62,848 bases of DNA, taken from the NCBI RefSeq assembly GCF_002157355.1, contig NZ_LYMK01000042.1, positions 1-62,848 of the forward strand, read 5' to 3'. The notes beneath the pieces are model-generated. The model ran no database searches. It was not told the DNA's origin and saw nothing but the letters and a program-made list of their open reading frames with translations. Origin of the DNA: Variovorax sp. JS1663 (GTDB lineage: Bacteria > Pseudomonadota > Gammaproteobacteria > Burkholderiales > Burkholderiaceae_C). This document shows positions 32,657 through 41,781 of the stretch, one piece after another. The first letter of the stretch is position 1. Each line of letters opens with the position of its first letter. A program made the position numbers and the translations under genes.

Positions 32657-34102
32657 ATGACGAAGGTGGCGCAGCATTACATCGACGGGGCCTGGGTGCC
32701 CGCACGCGGAGCCATCGGCACCACGCTGAACCCCGCCACGGGCGAGCCGGCCGGGGAGTTCGTGGAGGGCACGGCCGCAGACGCGCAGGCCGCCATCGCC
32801 GCCGCCGACCGCGCATTCCATGCCACGTCCTGGAAGCACGATGCCCGGCTGCGCTCGGAGGTGCTGCTGGCCGCCGCCACCCGGCTGGAGGAGCGCCGCG
32901 AGCAGGTGGCCCACCTGCTGGTGGCCCAGAACGGCAAGCTGCTGCGCGAGGCCCTGGGCGAGGTGGGCGCTGCCATTTCCGAGCTGCGCTACTACGCCGG
33001 CCTCGCGCGCAACCTGTTCGGGCGGGTGGTCGAGATCGAGCCGGGCTGCTTCAGCACGCTGCACCGCGAGGCGGCCGGCGTGGCGGTGATCATCGTGCCC
33101 TGGAACGCACCGGTGACCTTGCTCGTGCGCTCGCTGGGCCCCGCGCTGGCGGCCGGCTGCACCGTGGTCGTCAAGCCAGCGCACCAGACCGCGCTGGTGA
33201 GCAACCTGGTGCTGGAGACGGTGCTGTGCGACCCGCGCGTGCCGGCCGGCGTGGTCAACACCGTCACCGAGTCCGGCGCCGAGGTGGCGCGCGCGCTGTG
33301 CGAGTCGCCCGACGTGGGTGTGATCAGCTTCACCGGCTCCACCGCCGTGGGCAAGGCCATCGCACGGGCCACGGCGGGGAATCTCACGCGCCTGTCGCTG
33401 GAGCTGGGTGGCAAGGCCGCTGGCTTGGTCTTTGGCGACTGCGACATCGCCGCCACCGTGCGCGGCATGCTGGCGGGCGGGCTGATCCTGTCAGGTCAGC
33501 AGTGCACGGCGCTGGCCCGGGTGCTGGTGCACGAATCGGTCTACGACCGCTTTGCGGCCGAACTCTCCGAGGCCATGAGCCGCGTGCAGCCCGGCCCAGG
33601 CATGGACCCCGCATCCGGCATGGGGCCGTTGATCGACGTGGCCAACCGCGAGCGCATCCGCGCGCTGGTGGAGGGCGCGCCAGGCGCCTCGGGCAAGGTG
33701 CTGGTGCACGGCGAGGTGCCGGGCGGTGCGCTGGCCCGAGGCGCTTTCATCGCCCCCAGCCTGATCGCCGTTGACGACCTCGCCAGCCCGCTGGTGCAGA
33801 ACGAATTGTTCGGCCCGGTGATGGTGATCGAGCGCTTCAAGGACGAGGACGATGCCGTCATGCGCGCCAACGCCACGCGCTATGGCCTGGCGGCCAGCGT
33901 CTGGACGGGCGACGCGGGCAAGGCCCGGCGCGTCGCCAGCCGGCTGCGCTCGGGCAGCGTCTGGATCAACGCGCACAACAAGCTCTTTGCCGAGATCGAG
34001 ACCGGCGGCGAGCGCGACAGCGGCTACGGCCGGCTGCATGGCGTGGAGGGCATGAACGACTTCCTGGTGACCAAGCATGTCTACCAGAGCCACATTGCGT
34101 GA
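32657..34102 (+). CDS. Aldehyde dehydrogenase (NAD(P)-dependent)
   Basis: A 481-residue member of the aldehyde dehydrogenase superfamily, oxidising an aldehyde to its carboxylate. Catalytic Glu249 is in LELGGKAAGLVFGD and nucleophile Cys283 in SGQQCTALAR. The cofactor motif is FTGSTAVGKAI, and IVPWNAPVTLLVRSLGPAL is typical. Length is normal. It heads the plus-strand operon. Because the next gene makes aldehydes from 2-oxo acids, its likely substrate is the (aryl) aldehyde from that step. Specificity is inferred from context. Confidence 0.93.
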   Translation: MTKVAQHYIDGAWVPARGAIGTTLNPATGEPAGEFVEGTAADAQAAIAAADRAFHATSWKHDARLRSEVLLAAATRLEERREQVAHLLVAQNGKLLREALGEVGAAISELRYYAGLARNLFGRVVEIEPGCFSTLHREAAGVAVIIVPWNAPVTLLVRSLGPALAAGCTVVVKPAHQTALVSNLVLETVLCDPRVPAGVVNTVTESGAEVARALCESPDVGVISFTGSTAVGKAIARATAGNLTRLSLELGGKAAGLVFGDCDIAATVRGMLAGGLILSGQQCTALARVLVHESVYDRFAAELSEAMSRVQPGPGMDPASGMGPLIDVANRERIRALVEGAPGASGKVLVHGEVPGGALARGAFIAPSLIAVDDLASPLVQNELFGPVMVIERFKDEDDAVMRANATRYGLAASVWTGDAGKARRVASRLRSGSVWINAHNKLFAEIETGGERDSGYGRLHGVEGMNDFLVTKHVYQSHIA

Positions 34103-34124
34103 CCCCGCAGCAGAAAGCGACCCG

Positions 34125-35744
34125 ATGAATTCATCCCCAATTACAACCCAGGCCCTGCAGGGACTGGCCCTGCCCAGCGTGCGCGACACCTTCTACCACC
34201 TGATGCGCGAGGTGGGCTGCACGAAGATCTTCGGCAACCCCGGCTCCACCGAGCTGCCGATGGTGCGCAACTTTCCCGACGATTTCGAGTACGTGCTGGG
34301 CCTGCAGGAGGCCTCGGTGGTCGGCATGGCCGACGGATACGCGCAGGCCAGCGGCAACGCCGCGTTCGTGAACCTGCACTCGGCTGCCGGCGTGGGCAAC
34401 GCCATGGGCAACATCTACACTGCCTTCAAGAACCAGACGCCGCTGGTCATCATCGCGGGCCAGCAGTCGCGCTCGATCCAGCCCTTCGACCCGTATCTGA
34501 ACTCGCGCCGCGCGGCCGAGCTGCCCCAGCCCTATGTGAAGTGGAGCATCGAACCCGCGCGCGCGGAGGACGTGCCCGCAGCCATCCGCAAGGCCTACCA
34601 CATCGCCATGCAGCAGCCACGCGGCCCCGTGCTGGTGTCGGTGCCCTCCGACGACTGGGACAGGGGCTGCCAGCCGCTGATGGCGGCGCAGGTAAGCCAG
34701 GCAGTGGCGCCCGACCCGGCGCAGATCCAGCGGCTGCGCACGCTGATCGGCAGAAGCCGGCGCGTCGCCCTGGTGGTGGGCGCGGCCATTGATCGGGAGT
34801 CGGCCTGGCCCGAAGCAGTGCAGCTGGCAGAGGCTTGCCAGGCTGCCGTCTTCGCGGCGCCCATGTCCTCGCGCGCCTCCTTCCCCGAGACACATCCCCA
34901 CTTCCAGGGCTTCCTGCCCGCCTCGGCGGCGGCCATTCGTGAGCAACTGCACGGCCATGACCTGGTGCTGGTGGTCGGCGGGCCTGCGTTCACCTACCAT
35001 GTGGAGCGCGATACCGAAGGCTCGCACCTGCCCGAGGACGCCATGCTGGCGGTGCTGACCGACGACGCCGAGGCCGCCGCCTCCGTGCCCCAGGGCATTG
35101 CGGTGCAGGGCAGCGTGCGCCTGGGGCTGCAGGCGCTGCTGCAGGGCCTGGGCGAGCGGCTCGCGGCCGACGTGCCGCGCCGCCCCCGGCCCGCGCTGGC
35201 CGAGGGCACCAGCCCCATCAGCGTGGCCTACGTGCTGCAGACCCTGTCGCGGCTGCGTGATGCGCGCGACATCATCGTCGAGGAGGCGCCGACGGCCCGC
35301 GTGGTGATGCACCAGTACCTGCCCATCACCGAGCCCGGCACCTTCTACACCATGGCCAGCGGCGGGCTGGGCTACGGCATGCCGGCGGCCGTGGGCATCG
35401 CCATGGCGCGGCGCGACCGGCGTGTCATCTGTGTGATTGGCGACGGCTCCAGCATGTACAGCATCCAGAGCCTGTGGACGGCTGCCCAGCAGGGCGCCAA
35501 CGTGGTCTTCGTGGTGCTCAACAACCGCCGCTATGCGGCGCTCAAGCGCTTTGCCGGCGTGCTCGGCTTCGCGCCGAGTGAAAAACTGGTCGGCATCGAC
35601 ATCCCCGGCATCGATTTCAGCGGCCTGGCCACGTCGCAGGGCTGCTTTGGCGAGAAGGTGGACCGCTGGGAGCAGGTCGAGCCAGCGCTTGCACAGGCCC
35701 TGCAGCGCCAGGGCCCCAGCGTCATCGACGTGGAAGTGGCCTGA
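34125..35744 (+). CDS. Benzoylformate-decarboxylase-like ThDP enzyme
   Basis: A 539-residue thiamin diphosphate enzyme decarboxylating a 2-oxo acid to an aldehyde. Ser41 (NPGSTELP), Glu62 (LQEAS) and His85 (VNLHSAAGVGNAMG) align with Ser26, Glu47 and His70 of Pseudomonas putida benzoylformate decarboxylase at a constant offset of 15. His292 (AFTYHVE) corresponds to the second active-site His. The ThDP motif GDGSSMYSIQ...LNN is at about residue 438. Because the benzoylformate-decarboxylase residue set is kept, phenylglyoxylate-type substrates are plausible. The start is ATG 34125, 22 bp after the aldehyde dehydrogenase. Confidence 0.9.
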   Translation: MNSSPITTQALQGLALPSVRDTFYHLMREVGCTKIFGNPGSTELPMVRNFPDDFEYVLGLQEASVVGMADGYAQASGNAAFVNLHSAAGVGNAMGNIYTAFKNQTPLVIIAGQQSRSIQPFDPYLNSRRAAELPQPYVKWSIEPARAEDVPAAIRKAYHIAMQQPRGPVLVSVPSDDWDRGCQPLMAAQVSQAVAPDPAQIQRLRTLIGRSRRVALVVGAAIDRESAWPEAVQLAEACQAAVFAAPMSSRASFPETHPHFQGFLPASAAAIREQLHGHDLVLVVGGPAFTYHVERDTEGSHLPEDAMLAVLTDDAEAAASVPQGIAVQGSVRLGLQALLQGLGERLAADVPRRPRPALAEGTSPISVAYVLQTLSRLRDARDIIVEEAPTARVVMHQYLPITEPGTFYTMASGGLGYGMPAAVGIAMARRDRRVICVIGDGSSMYSIQSLWTAAQQGANVVFVVLNNRRYAALKRFAGVLGFAPSEKLVGIDIPGIDFSGLATSQGCFGEKVDRWEQVEPALAQALQRQGPSVIDVEVA

Positions 35745-35813
35745 TGGCAGGCCGCATGCCACGATAGGTGGGACGCCACCGGACATTCCCCCGAATACAT
35801 AAAAAGGAGACAC

Positions 35814-36806
35814 ATGACACACGCAACCACCGGGCTCGGCCGAGCCACCAAGACCCTCCTGGCACTCACCTGCCTGGCCACTTCCATGGGCGCCTCCATG
35901 GGCGCCACCGCGGCGCAGTGGCCCGACAAGCCCATCACCATCATCGTGGGCTATGCGCCCGGGGGCGCCAACGACGTGATCGCGCGCTTCCTGGCCGAAA
36001 AGCTGCAGCCTGTGCTCAAGCAGACGGTCATCGTGGAGAACCGCGCCGGGGTCGCCTCCATCATCGGTGCCCAGGCCGTGGCGCGCGCCAAGCCCGATGG
36101 CTACACCCTGCTCATGGGCGCCAGCGGCCCCATGGTGTTCAACCACGCGCTGTATTCGAAGCTGCCCTACAAGCCCACGGACTTCGCGCCCATCTCGCTT
36201 ACCGGCACCTTCCCGCTGGTGCTGATCGCCAACAAGGACGACCCGGCGCGCAACGTCAAGGAGCTGGTGGAGGCCTCCATCCGCCACCCCGAGCGCTCCA
36301 ACTACGGGGCCAGTGCGGCATCGTTCCAGCTGATCACCGAGCTGTTCAACGAGGCCACGGGCGCGAAGTTCTCGCACATCGGCTACAAGGGCAGCATGGA
36401 GTCGGTGACGGCGGTGATGTCCAAGACGGTGTCCATGACCATCATCGACGCAGGCCCGGCGGCCACGGGCATCAACAGCGGCAAGGCCAAGCCCCTGGCG
36501 GTGACCTCCGCCGAGCGCATGAAGCAGTACCCCGACGTGCCGACGATGAAGGAACTGGGCATCGACGCCACCATCACGCTCTGGAGTGGCCTGTTCGCGC
36601 CGGCCAACACGCCGCCCGAGATCGTCAAGCGCCTGCATGCGGAGGTGGAGCGCATCGCGGCCACGCCGGAGGCCAGGCAGCGGCTGGAGTCCCTGGGGGT
36701 GACGCCCGTTGCTTCCAGCAGCCCGGCCCAGTTCTCCGATCAGATCGACAGCGAGATCGTGCGCTGGAAAGAGGCCGCCCGGCGCAGCGGCGTGAAGGCC
36801 GATTGA
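35814..36806 (+). CDS. TctC/Bug-family periplasmic solute-binding protein
   Basis: A 330-residue extracytoplasmic receptor of the tripartite tricarboxylate transporter type. The signal peptide is about residues 1-34 (hydrophobic LLALTCLATSMGASMGATAAQ). Family motifs are WPDKPITIIVGYAPGGANDVIARFLAEKL, read in parts, plus AKPDGYTLLMGA and YKPTDFAPISL. Such proteins bind carboxylates. No TctA/TctB membrane genes are present, so it must use a host transporter or act as a sensor. A strong AAGGAG precedes ATG. It lies between the decarboxylase and aldolase genes. Confidence 0.92.
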   Translation: MTHATTGLGRATKTLLALTCLATSMGASMGATAAQWPDKPITIIVGYAPGGANDVIARFLAEKLQPVLKQTVIVENRAGVASIIGAQAVARAKPDGYTLLMGASGPMVFNHALYSKLPYKPTDFAPISLTGTFPLVLIANKDDPARNVKELVEASIRHPERSNYGASAASFQLITELFNEATGAKFSHIGYKGSMESVTAVMSKTVSMTIIDAGPAATGINSGKAKPLAVTSAERMKQYPDVPTMKELGIDATITLWSGLFAPANTPPEIVKRLHAEVERIAATPEARQRLESLGVTPVASSSPAQFSDQIDSEIVRWKEAARRSGVKAD

Positions 36807-36817
36807 AAGGCGACGCG

Positions 36818-37644
36818 ATGCCCGCCACCACCCAACAATCCACCCCCGAGGTGCTGCTGCAGGTCACCAGCACGGGCCTGAACTGGCCCACGCCACCGGT
36901 GTTCGCCAGCCCGGAGGACGAGCGCCTGCACTTGAAGCAGCGCCTGGCTGCAGGCTTTCGCATCTTCGCGATGCATGGCTTCGACGCCGGTATCGCGGGC
37001 CACATCAGCGCGCGCGACCCCATTCTCACGGACCACTTCTGGGTCAACCCGCTGGGCATGCACTTCAGCCGCATCACGGTGTCCGACCTGGTGCTCATCG
37101 ACCACGACGGGCGCATCGTGCAGGGCCAGCACCCGGTGAATGCGGCGGCGTTCTCCATCCACTCGCGCATCCACCGCGCGCGGCCCGATGTGGTGGCGGC
37201 AGCGCACTCGCATTCGCGCTACGGTACGGCCTTTGCCTCGCTGGGTCGGCCGCTGCCGCCCATCACGCAGGAGGCCTGCGCGTTCTACGGCGACCATGCC
37301 GTCATGCAGGCCTATGGCGGCATTGCCAGCGAGCTGTCCGAAGGCGACCTCATCGCCCAGAGCCTGGGCCAGGGCAAGGCCGTGATCTGCCGCAACCACG
37401 CGCACTTCACCGTGGGCCATTCGGTGGACGAGGCGGTCTTCTGGTTTTTGCGCATGGAGCGCGCCTTCGAGCAGTACCTGCTGGCCTGCGCGGTGGGTTC
37501 GCCCGTGGAGATCGACGCGGCCACGGCCGCCGCCACGGCGCGCCAGGTCGGCTCGCACCGCGCGGGTTGGTTCGCCATGCAGCCGCTGATGGACAAGGTG
37601 ATTGCCGAGCAGCCAGAACTGCTGATTGACGCTTGCCAACAAGG
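36818..37644 (+). CDS. Class II aldolase/adducin-family enzyme lacking a stop before its terminator
   Basis: From ATG 36818 the first 270 or so codons encode a class II aldolase-fold protein with metal-binding histidines in AAHSHSRYG (about residues 129-132) and CRNHAHFTVGHSVDEA. Family members are aldolases, epimerases or decarboxylases, including dihydroxyphthalate decarboxylases. The conserved region ends near LLIDACQQG. No in-frame stop occurs there: the frame runs through the hairpin at 37645 and on, antisense to the reductase gene, to 38689 (623 codons). TGA triplets at 37623 and 37627 are out of frame, so a late frameshift or stop loss is likely. The end given here is the hairpin, not a codon. 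Confidence 0.75.
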
Positions 37645-37680
37645 AACGCCGGCCGTTGCATTGCGCAACGGCCGGCGTTT
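37645..37680. terminator. Bidirectional terminator between convergent catabolic operons
   Basis: A perfect 15-bp stem (AACGCCGGCCGTTGC / GCAACGGCCGGCGTT) with a 5-base loop. A-rich and T-rich flanks suit termination from both sides. It separates the plus-strand aldolase from the minus-strand reductase. Confidence 0.88.
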
Positions 37681-37696
37681 GCATGGGTGGCGGTGT

Positions 37697-38674
37697 TCAG
37701 CAGTCGAGCACGAGGCTTCCCGACTTGCAGCCCGAGACGCAGACCATCATCGACCGATTGGCCGCCTGCTCCTGTTTGCTCAGGATCAGGTCGCGGTGGT
37801 CCACATCGCCCGAGATGACCTTGACCTCGCAGGCGCCGCACACCCCCTCGCGGCAGCTGTACTCGGGGTTCATGCCAGCGTCGATCAGTGCGTCCAGCAG
37901 CGCGATGCCGGGCGCCACGTGCACGGTCTTGCCGGACTTGCGCAGCTCCACGGCATAGCCGTCCTGGGGCGTCTGGGGCGCGGCCAGCGGCGCGGCGGCA
38001 AAGCGCTCCAGGTGCACATGGGCCAGGCCCAGCTGTTCGCAGGCCTGCTCATAGGCATCCAGCAGGGGCAGGGGGCCGCAGCAGTAGAAGTGCGTGCCAG
38101 CGGGGTGGCCGGCCAGCAGGTGGGGCAGGTCGGCGCGCGTGCCGCGCTCGTCCTTGAAATGCCAGTCCACCGTGAGCCGGCCTTGGGAGGCGGCGGCGAG
38201 CGACTCGATCTCGGCCACGAAGGCCGCGCTCTGGCGGCTGCCCGCGCAGTAGATGAGGTGGGCCGGGCGCCCGAGCGCTGCCAGCCGCTGCAGCATGGCG
38301 TAGATGGGCGTGATGCCGATCCCGCCGGCCACGAGCACGCTGTAGGGCGCGGCTTCGTCGAGCGCGAAGTGGTTGCGCGGCCCGCCGATGGCGATCTGTC
38401 GGCCCACGCGCAGAGATTCGTGCACGAAGCGCGAGCCCCCGCGGCTGGCCTTGTCCAGCGCCACGGCCACCACGTAGCGGTGGCTTTCGCCGGGGTTGGT
38501 CAGCGAGTAGCTGCGCGTGAGGCCATCGGCCAGGTGCAGGTCGATGTGGGCACCGGCTTCGACCGCCTGCGCGAAGGCCGTGGCCGGCGCCAGCGGGCGC
38601 AGCTCCACGCTGACGGTGCCCGCCGCCTCGTACCGCAGCTGCTGAACGAATGCCTGAAGGGAGCTGGAGGACAT
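37697..38674 (-). CDS. Oxygenase reductase (flavin/NAD(P)H plus 2Fe-2S)
   Basis: A 325-residue electron-transfer partner of the phthalate-dioxygenase-reductase/VanB type. An N-terminal flavin domain (about 5-105, motif TRSYSLTNPGE) and nucleotide domain (about 110-220, VLVAGGIGITPIYAML) precede a C-terminal plant-type ferredoxin with cluster cysteines CREGVCGACE...MMVCVSGC. It passes electrons from NAD(P)H to the Rieske oxygenase encoded upstream in the same operon. The start MSSSSLQAF at 38674 is preferred because it clears the SDR stop by a few bases. Confidence 0.93.
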   Translation of the reverse strand: MSSSSLQAFVQQLRYEAAGTVSVELRPLAPATAFAQAVEAGAHIDLHLADGLTRSYSLTNPGESHRYVVAVALDKASRGGSRFVHESLRVGRQIAIGGPRNHFALDEAAPYSVLVAGGIGITPIYAMLQRLAALGRPAHLIYCAGSRQSAAFVAEIESLAAASQGRLTVDWHFKDERGTRADLPHLLAGHPAGTHFYCCGPLPLLDAYEQACEQLGLAHVHLERFAAAPLAAPQTPQDGYAVELRKSGKTVHVAPGIALLDALIDAGMNPEYSCREGVCGACEVKVISGDVDHRDLILSKQEQAANRSMMVCVSGCKSGSLVLDC

Positions 38675-38681
38675 GGCTCTC

Positions 38682-39464
38682 TCACATGATGTGCAGGCCA
38701 CCGTCCACCATCAGCGTGGTGCCGGTGATGAACGAGGCTTCGCCGGATGCGAGCCAGAGGATGGGCCAGGCGATCTCTTCGGGCGATGCCCAGCGGCCGA
38801 TCAGCGAGGTGTCCTTGCGCTCCACCTTGAGCTGCTCGACGCTCTTGCCCGCCCCCTGCGCGCGGCCGACGTGGAAGTCGGTCAGCGTGGAGCCGGGGCA
38901 CACCGCGTTGGCGCGCACGCCGTGCGCGGCTTCCTCGAAGGCCAGGCTGCGCGTGTATGCCAGCTGGGCGGCCTTGGTCGCGTCGTACAGCGCCATGCCC
39001 TTGCGCCCGGTGACGGCGTAGCACGATGACACGTTGACGATGCTGCCTGTGCCCGCCGTGCGCAGCGCCGGCAGGGCCGCGCGGCAGTAGTTGGACATGC
39101 CCACCAGGTTCACGCCCACCATGGCATGCCATTCGGCGGCCGTGGCGTCCGCTGCCGCGCTGTAGTTGCGCATGGCCGCGTTGTTCACCAGGATGTCGAG
39201 GCCCCCCCACAGAGTGGCGCACTGCTGCACGGCGGCCAGGGCGGCGGCCTCGTCGGCCACGTCGGCCGTGGCGCAGGCCAGGCGTGCGCCGGGCAGGGCC
39301 TCTTCGATGGCCGTTCGTGTGCGTTCGAGCGCCTCGCCGTTGGCGTCCACCAGCAGCACGGCGGCGCCTTCGCGGCAAAAGAGATGGGCGGCTGCGGCGC
39401 CGATGCCCGCGCCCGCACCGGTGATCAGGGCGGTGCGCCCTGCGAGTCGGAGTTCGTTGCGCAT
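38682..39464 (-). CDS. Short-chain dehydrogenase/reductase
   Basis: A 260-residue classical SDR. The NAD(P) motif is LITGAGAGIGAAAA and NNAAM follows. The catalytic set is Ser (IVNVSSCYAV), Tyr and Lys (ALYDATKAAQL). In oxygenase operons this family often acts as a cis-dihydrodiol dehydrogenase or benzyl-alcohol-type dehydrogenase. It lies 4 bp after the TctC gene stop in the oxygenase operon and ends 8 bp before the reductase start, indicating tight co-translation. Substrate is unknown. Confidence 0.92.
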   Translation of the reverse strand: MRNELRLAGRTALITGAGAGIGAAAAHLFCREGAAVLLVDANGEALERTRTAIEEALPGARLACATADVADEAAALAAVQQCATLWGGLDILVNNAAMRNYSAAADATAAEWHAMVGVNLVGMSNYCRAALPALRTAGTGSIVNVSSCYAVTGRKGMALYDATKAAQLAYTRSLAFEEAAHGVRANAVCPGSTLTDFHVGRAQGAGKSVEQLKVERKDTSLIGRWASPEEIAWPILWLASGEASFITGTTLMVDGGLHIM

Positions 39465-39468
39465 CGTC

Positions 39469-40455
39469 TTAATCTGCCTTCGCGCCAGTGGCTTTGATGA
39501 CCTTGCCCCAGCGCGTGATCTCGGTGGCGATCCAGTCGCTGAACTGTTTGGGCGTGCTGGCGACGACCTCGAACTCCATCTCCTGCAGGCGCTTGGTGAT
39601 GTCGGGCGAGTTCAGTATGCGCACCATCGCCTGGTGGTAGCTGTTGACGATGGCCGGCGGCGTGTTGGCCGGGGCGAGCAGGCCGATCCACGACGTGGCC
39701 TCGAAATCCTTCAGGCCCGACTCGGCCAGGGTGGGGACGTCCGGCGTGCTCGGAAAGCGCTTGGGACCGGTGGAAGCCAGCAGCTTCAGGCGCCCCTCCT
39801 TGACGAAACCCTGCACATTGCCCGGCACGAAGAAGCCGGCCTGGATATTGCCCGCGATAAGGTCCGTGATGGCCGGGCCTGCGCCGCGGTAGGGCACGTG
39901 CGTCATCTGGAAGCCAGCGGCCGACTTCATCATCTCCATGGTCAGGTGCGAGGCGCTGCCCATGGCCACCGAGCCGTAGGCGAACTTCTTCGGGTCGGCC
40001 TTGGCCTTGGCGATGAAGTCCCGCACGTCGGTGATGCCGGTGTCCGGGTTCACCACCAGGTACTGCGGCGACTTCACGGCCAGTGTGATGGGCGCCAGGT
40101 CCTTCTGCGGGTCATAGGGCATCTTGTCGAACAGCGTGGCGTTGATGGCCAGCGGCCCGTTGTAGCCGATCAGCAGGGTGTGGCCGTCCGGGGCCGCACG
40201 GCTCACTTCGGCGGCGCCGATGTTGCCGCCCGCGCCCGGCTTGTTCTCGACGAAGAAGGGCTGGCCCATCGCCTCCTGCAGCTTGGGCGCAATCATGCGC
40301 GCCAGCACGTCGTTGGTGCTGCCGGTGATGGGCACGACGATGCGCACCGGCTTGGTCGGGCGCCAGTCGGTGGCTGCGGCTGTCTGTGCCCAGGCGGCGG
40401 TGGCCGCGCAGGCCCATGCGGCCAAGGTGAAGGCCAGTTTCGTGGGGAATTTCAT
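39469..40455 (-). CDS. Second TctC/Bug-family solute-binding protein
   Basis: A 328-residue periplasmic binding protein. The signal peptide is residues 1-23 (KLAFTLAAWACAATAAWAQ). Family motifs are KPVRIVVPITGSTNDVLARM, APDGHTLLIGYNGP and YDPQKDLAPITL. It is distinct in sequence from the copy at 35814 and encoded inside the oxygenase operon. Having two such receptors in one module, each within an enzyme operon and neither with membrane partners, suggests two different carboxylate ligands. Confidence 0.92.
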   Translation of the reverse strand: MKFPTKLAFTLAAWACAATAAWAQTAAATDWRPTKPVRIVVPITGSTNDVLARMIAPKLQEAMGQPFFVENKPGAGGNIGAAEVSRAAPDGHTLLIGYNGPLAINATLFDKMPYDPQKDLAPITLAVKSPQYLVVNPDTGITDVRDFIAKAKADPKKFAYGSVAMGSASHLTMEMMKSAAGFQMTHVPYRGAGPAITDLIAGNIQAGFFVPGNVQGFVKEGRLKLLASTGPKRFPSTPDVPTLAESGLKDFEATSWIGLLAPANTPPAIVNSYHQAMVRILNSPDITKRLQEMEFEVVASTPKQFSDWIATEITRWGKVIKATGAKAD

Positions 40456-40506
40456 CGTTGTCTCCGTAGTAGTCGATCGTGCGGGCGCCCCGCTGGGGCG
40501 CTTGGG

Positions 40507-41781
40507 TCAGAGGCTGAAGACCGGCTTCTTCGTGGCGTCGGCCAGTTCCTCGCGCGCCCAGGCCACGGGGTCCTGGTCCTTGGGCAGCAGCACGCCGGCA
40601 GGGCGCACGTGCTGCGCGCTGGCATCGAGCGCCGGTGGCGTCTGGCCCTGCTCCAGGCCGAGGGCCGCCTCGTGCAGCATGCGCCGGGCCATGACGATGG
40701 CCTTGTCGGTGGGCAGCAGCTTCTCGGCCTCGTGGTCCTGGATGGAACCCATGCTCTCCTGCAGCGAGTAGTCCTGCGCCGAGAATCCGAAGATGCCGCT
40801 GTAGGAGCGGTCCTCGCGCTGGGCCACGCGGTCCATGCCGTAGTCGTTGTCGCGGTTGGCCTTGGGGACGAAGCTGCCCGGCGCCTCGTACTCGACGTGG
40901 ATGCCCTTGCCTTCCTCCATCGCCGTGCGCTCCTCGGCGGTGAGCGGGTGGGCAGGCTGCCAGTTGATGCTCCAGGCCCAGCAGCTGTGGTCGTCGATGG
41001 GCACCCACACATGGCCGCCCAGCGCGTGCTCGCCGAACGGCGCGATCAGCGTGAACCACGGGAACAGGTACTGCGTGATGCGCCAGTAGTACGAATCGGC
41101 CTCGCCGTTGCGCCGCCCGAACAGGCTCAGCCCGAAGGGGGTCTGCTCGATCTCGAACTTCACGTTGCCGTCGGCCTTGATGTAGTCGAGCGCCTTCACG
41201 CCCTGGTGCATGGGGTCGGTGTCCACCTCGAAGCGGTGCACGTACGAGACGTGGGCCGTGTCGATGCCGCCTTCCATGGCCTGCAGCCAGTTGCTGTACT
41301 GCAGGCGCTTGGAGACGAATACATGCTCGGGCGGCAGGGTGCACCACTCCAGCTCGGGCGGCGCGGGCTGCTGGTCGGCCGGGCCCATGTAGGCCCAGAC
41401 GATGCCGCCACGCTCCACACAGGGGTAGCCCTTGATGTGCATGCGCGAGCAGGCCTGGGGCGAGGAGGGCACGTCCACGCACTGGCCCTTGCCGTCGAAC
41501 TTGACGCCGTGGTAGGCGCAGCGGATGCCGTTCTCTTCGTTGCGCCCGAAGTAGAGCGACACGCCCCGGTGCGAGCAGAACTCGCCGATCAGGCAGGCCT
41601 GGCCGTCGGTGTTGCGAAAGGCGAGCAGCTTTTCGCCCAGCAGTTGCACGCGCACCTGCGGGCCATCGGGCTCGGGTATTTCGGCGCACGCCAGAGCAGG
41701 CACCCAGTAGCGGCGCATCAGGTTGCCCATGCGCGTACCGGGGCCTACGCGGGTGAGCGTTTCAGACATTTCCTTGTTCAC
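40507..41781 (-). CDS. Rieske non-heme iron oxygenase, phthalate 4,5-dioxygenase type
   Basis: A 424-residue oxygenase alpha subunit. The Rieske centre is C69-x-H71 (FCSHRG) and C88-x2-H91 (CAYHG). The mononuclear iron site is D174-x2-H177-x4-H182 (DTAHVSYVHR). The fold group includes phthalate 4,5-dioxygenase and 3-chlorobenzoate 3,4-dioxygenase, which act on benzoates without a beta subunit. I choose GTG 41781 because GGAG lies 6 bp upstream; the ATG four codons later has no well-spaced site. First gene of the oxygenase operon. It could also be a demethylase. Confidence 0.93.
   Translation of the reverse strand: MNKEMSETLTRVGPGTRMGNLMRRYWVPALACAEIPEPDGPQVRVQLLGEKLLAFRNTDGQACLIGEFCSHRGVSLYFGRNEENGIRCAYHGVKFDGKGQCVDVPSSPQACSRMHIKGYPCVERGGIVWAYMGPADQQPAPPELEWCTLPPEHVFVSKRLQYSNWLQAMEGGIDTAHVSYVHRFEVDTDPMHQGVKALDYIKADGNVKFEIEQTPFGLSLFGRRNGEADSYYWRITQYLFPWFTLIAPFGEHALGGHVWVPIDDHSCWAWSINWQPAHPLTAEERTAMEEGKGIHVEYEAPGSFVPKANRDNDYGMDRVAQREDRSYSGIFGFSAQDYSLQESMGSIQDHEAEKLLPTDKAIVMARRMLHEAALGLEQGQTPPALDASAQHVRPAGVLLPKDQDPVAWAREELADATKKPVFSL

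Noticed and set aside
35768..38689. A 973-codon plus-strand frame read as one large protein
   Set aside because: It merges an out-of-frame copy of the TctC gene, the real aldolase start at 36818 and the antisense of the reductase gene. Only the 36818-37644 part is credible.
32657..41781. Assignment of the module as the p-toluenesulfonate tsaMBCD operon known from IncP-1 plasmids
   Set aside because: Gene order differs, the oxygenase is of the longer phthalate-4,5-dioxygenase type, and a benzoylformate-decarboxylase-like enzyme and an aldolase are present that tsa lacks.
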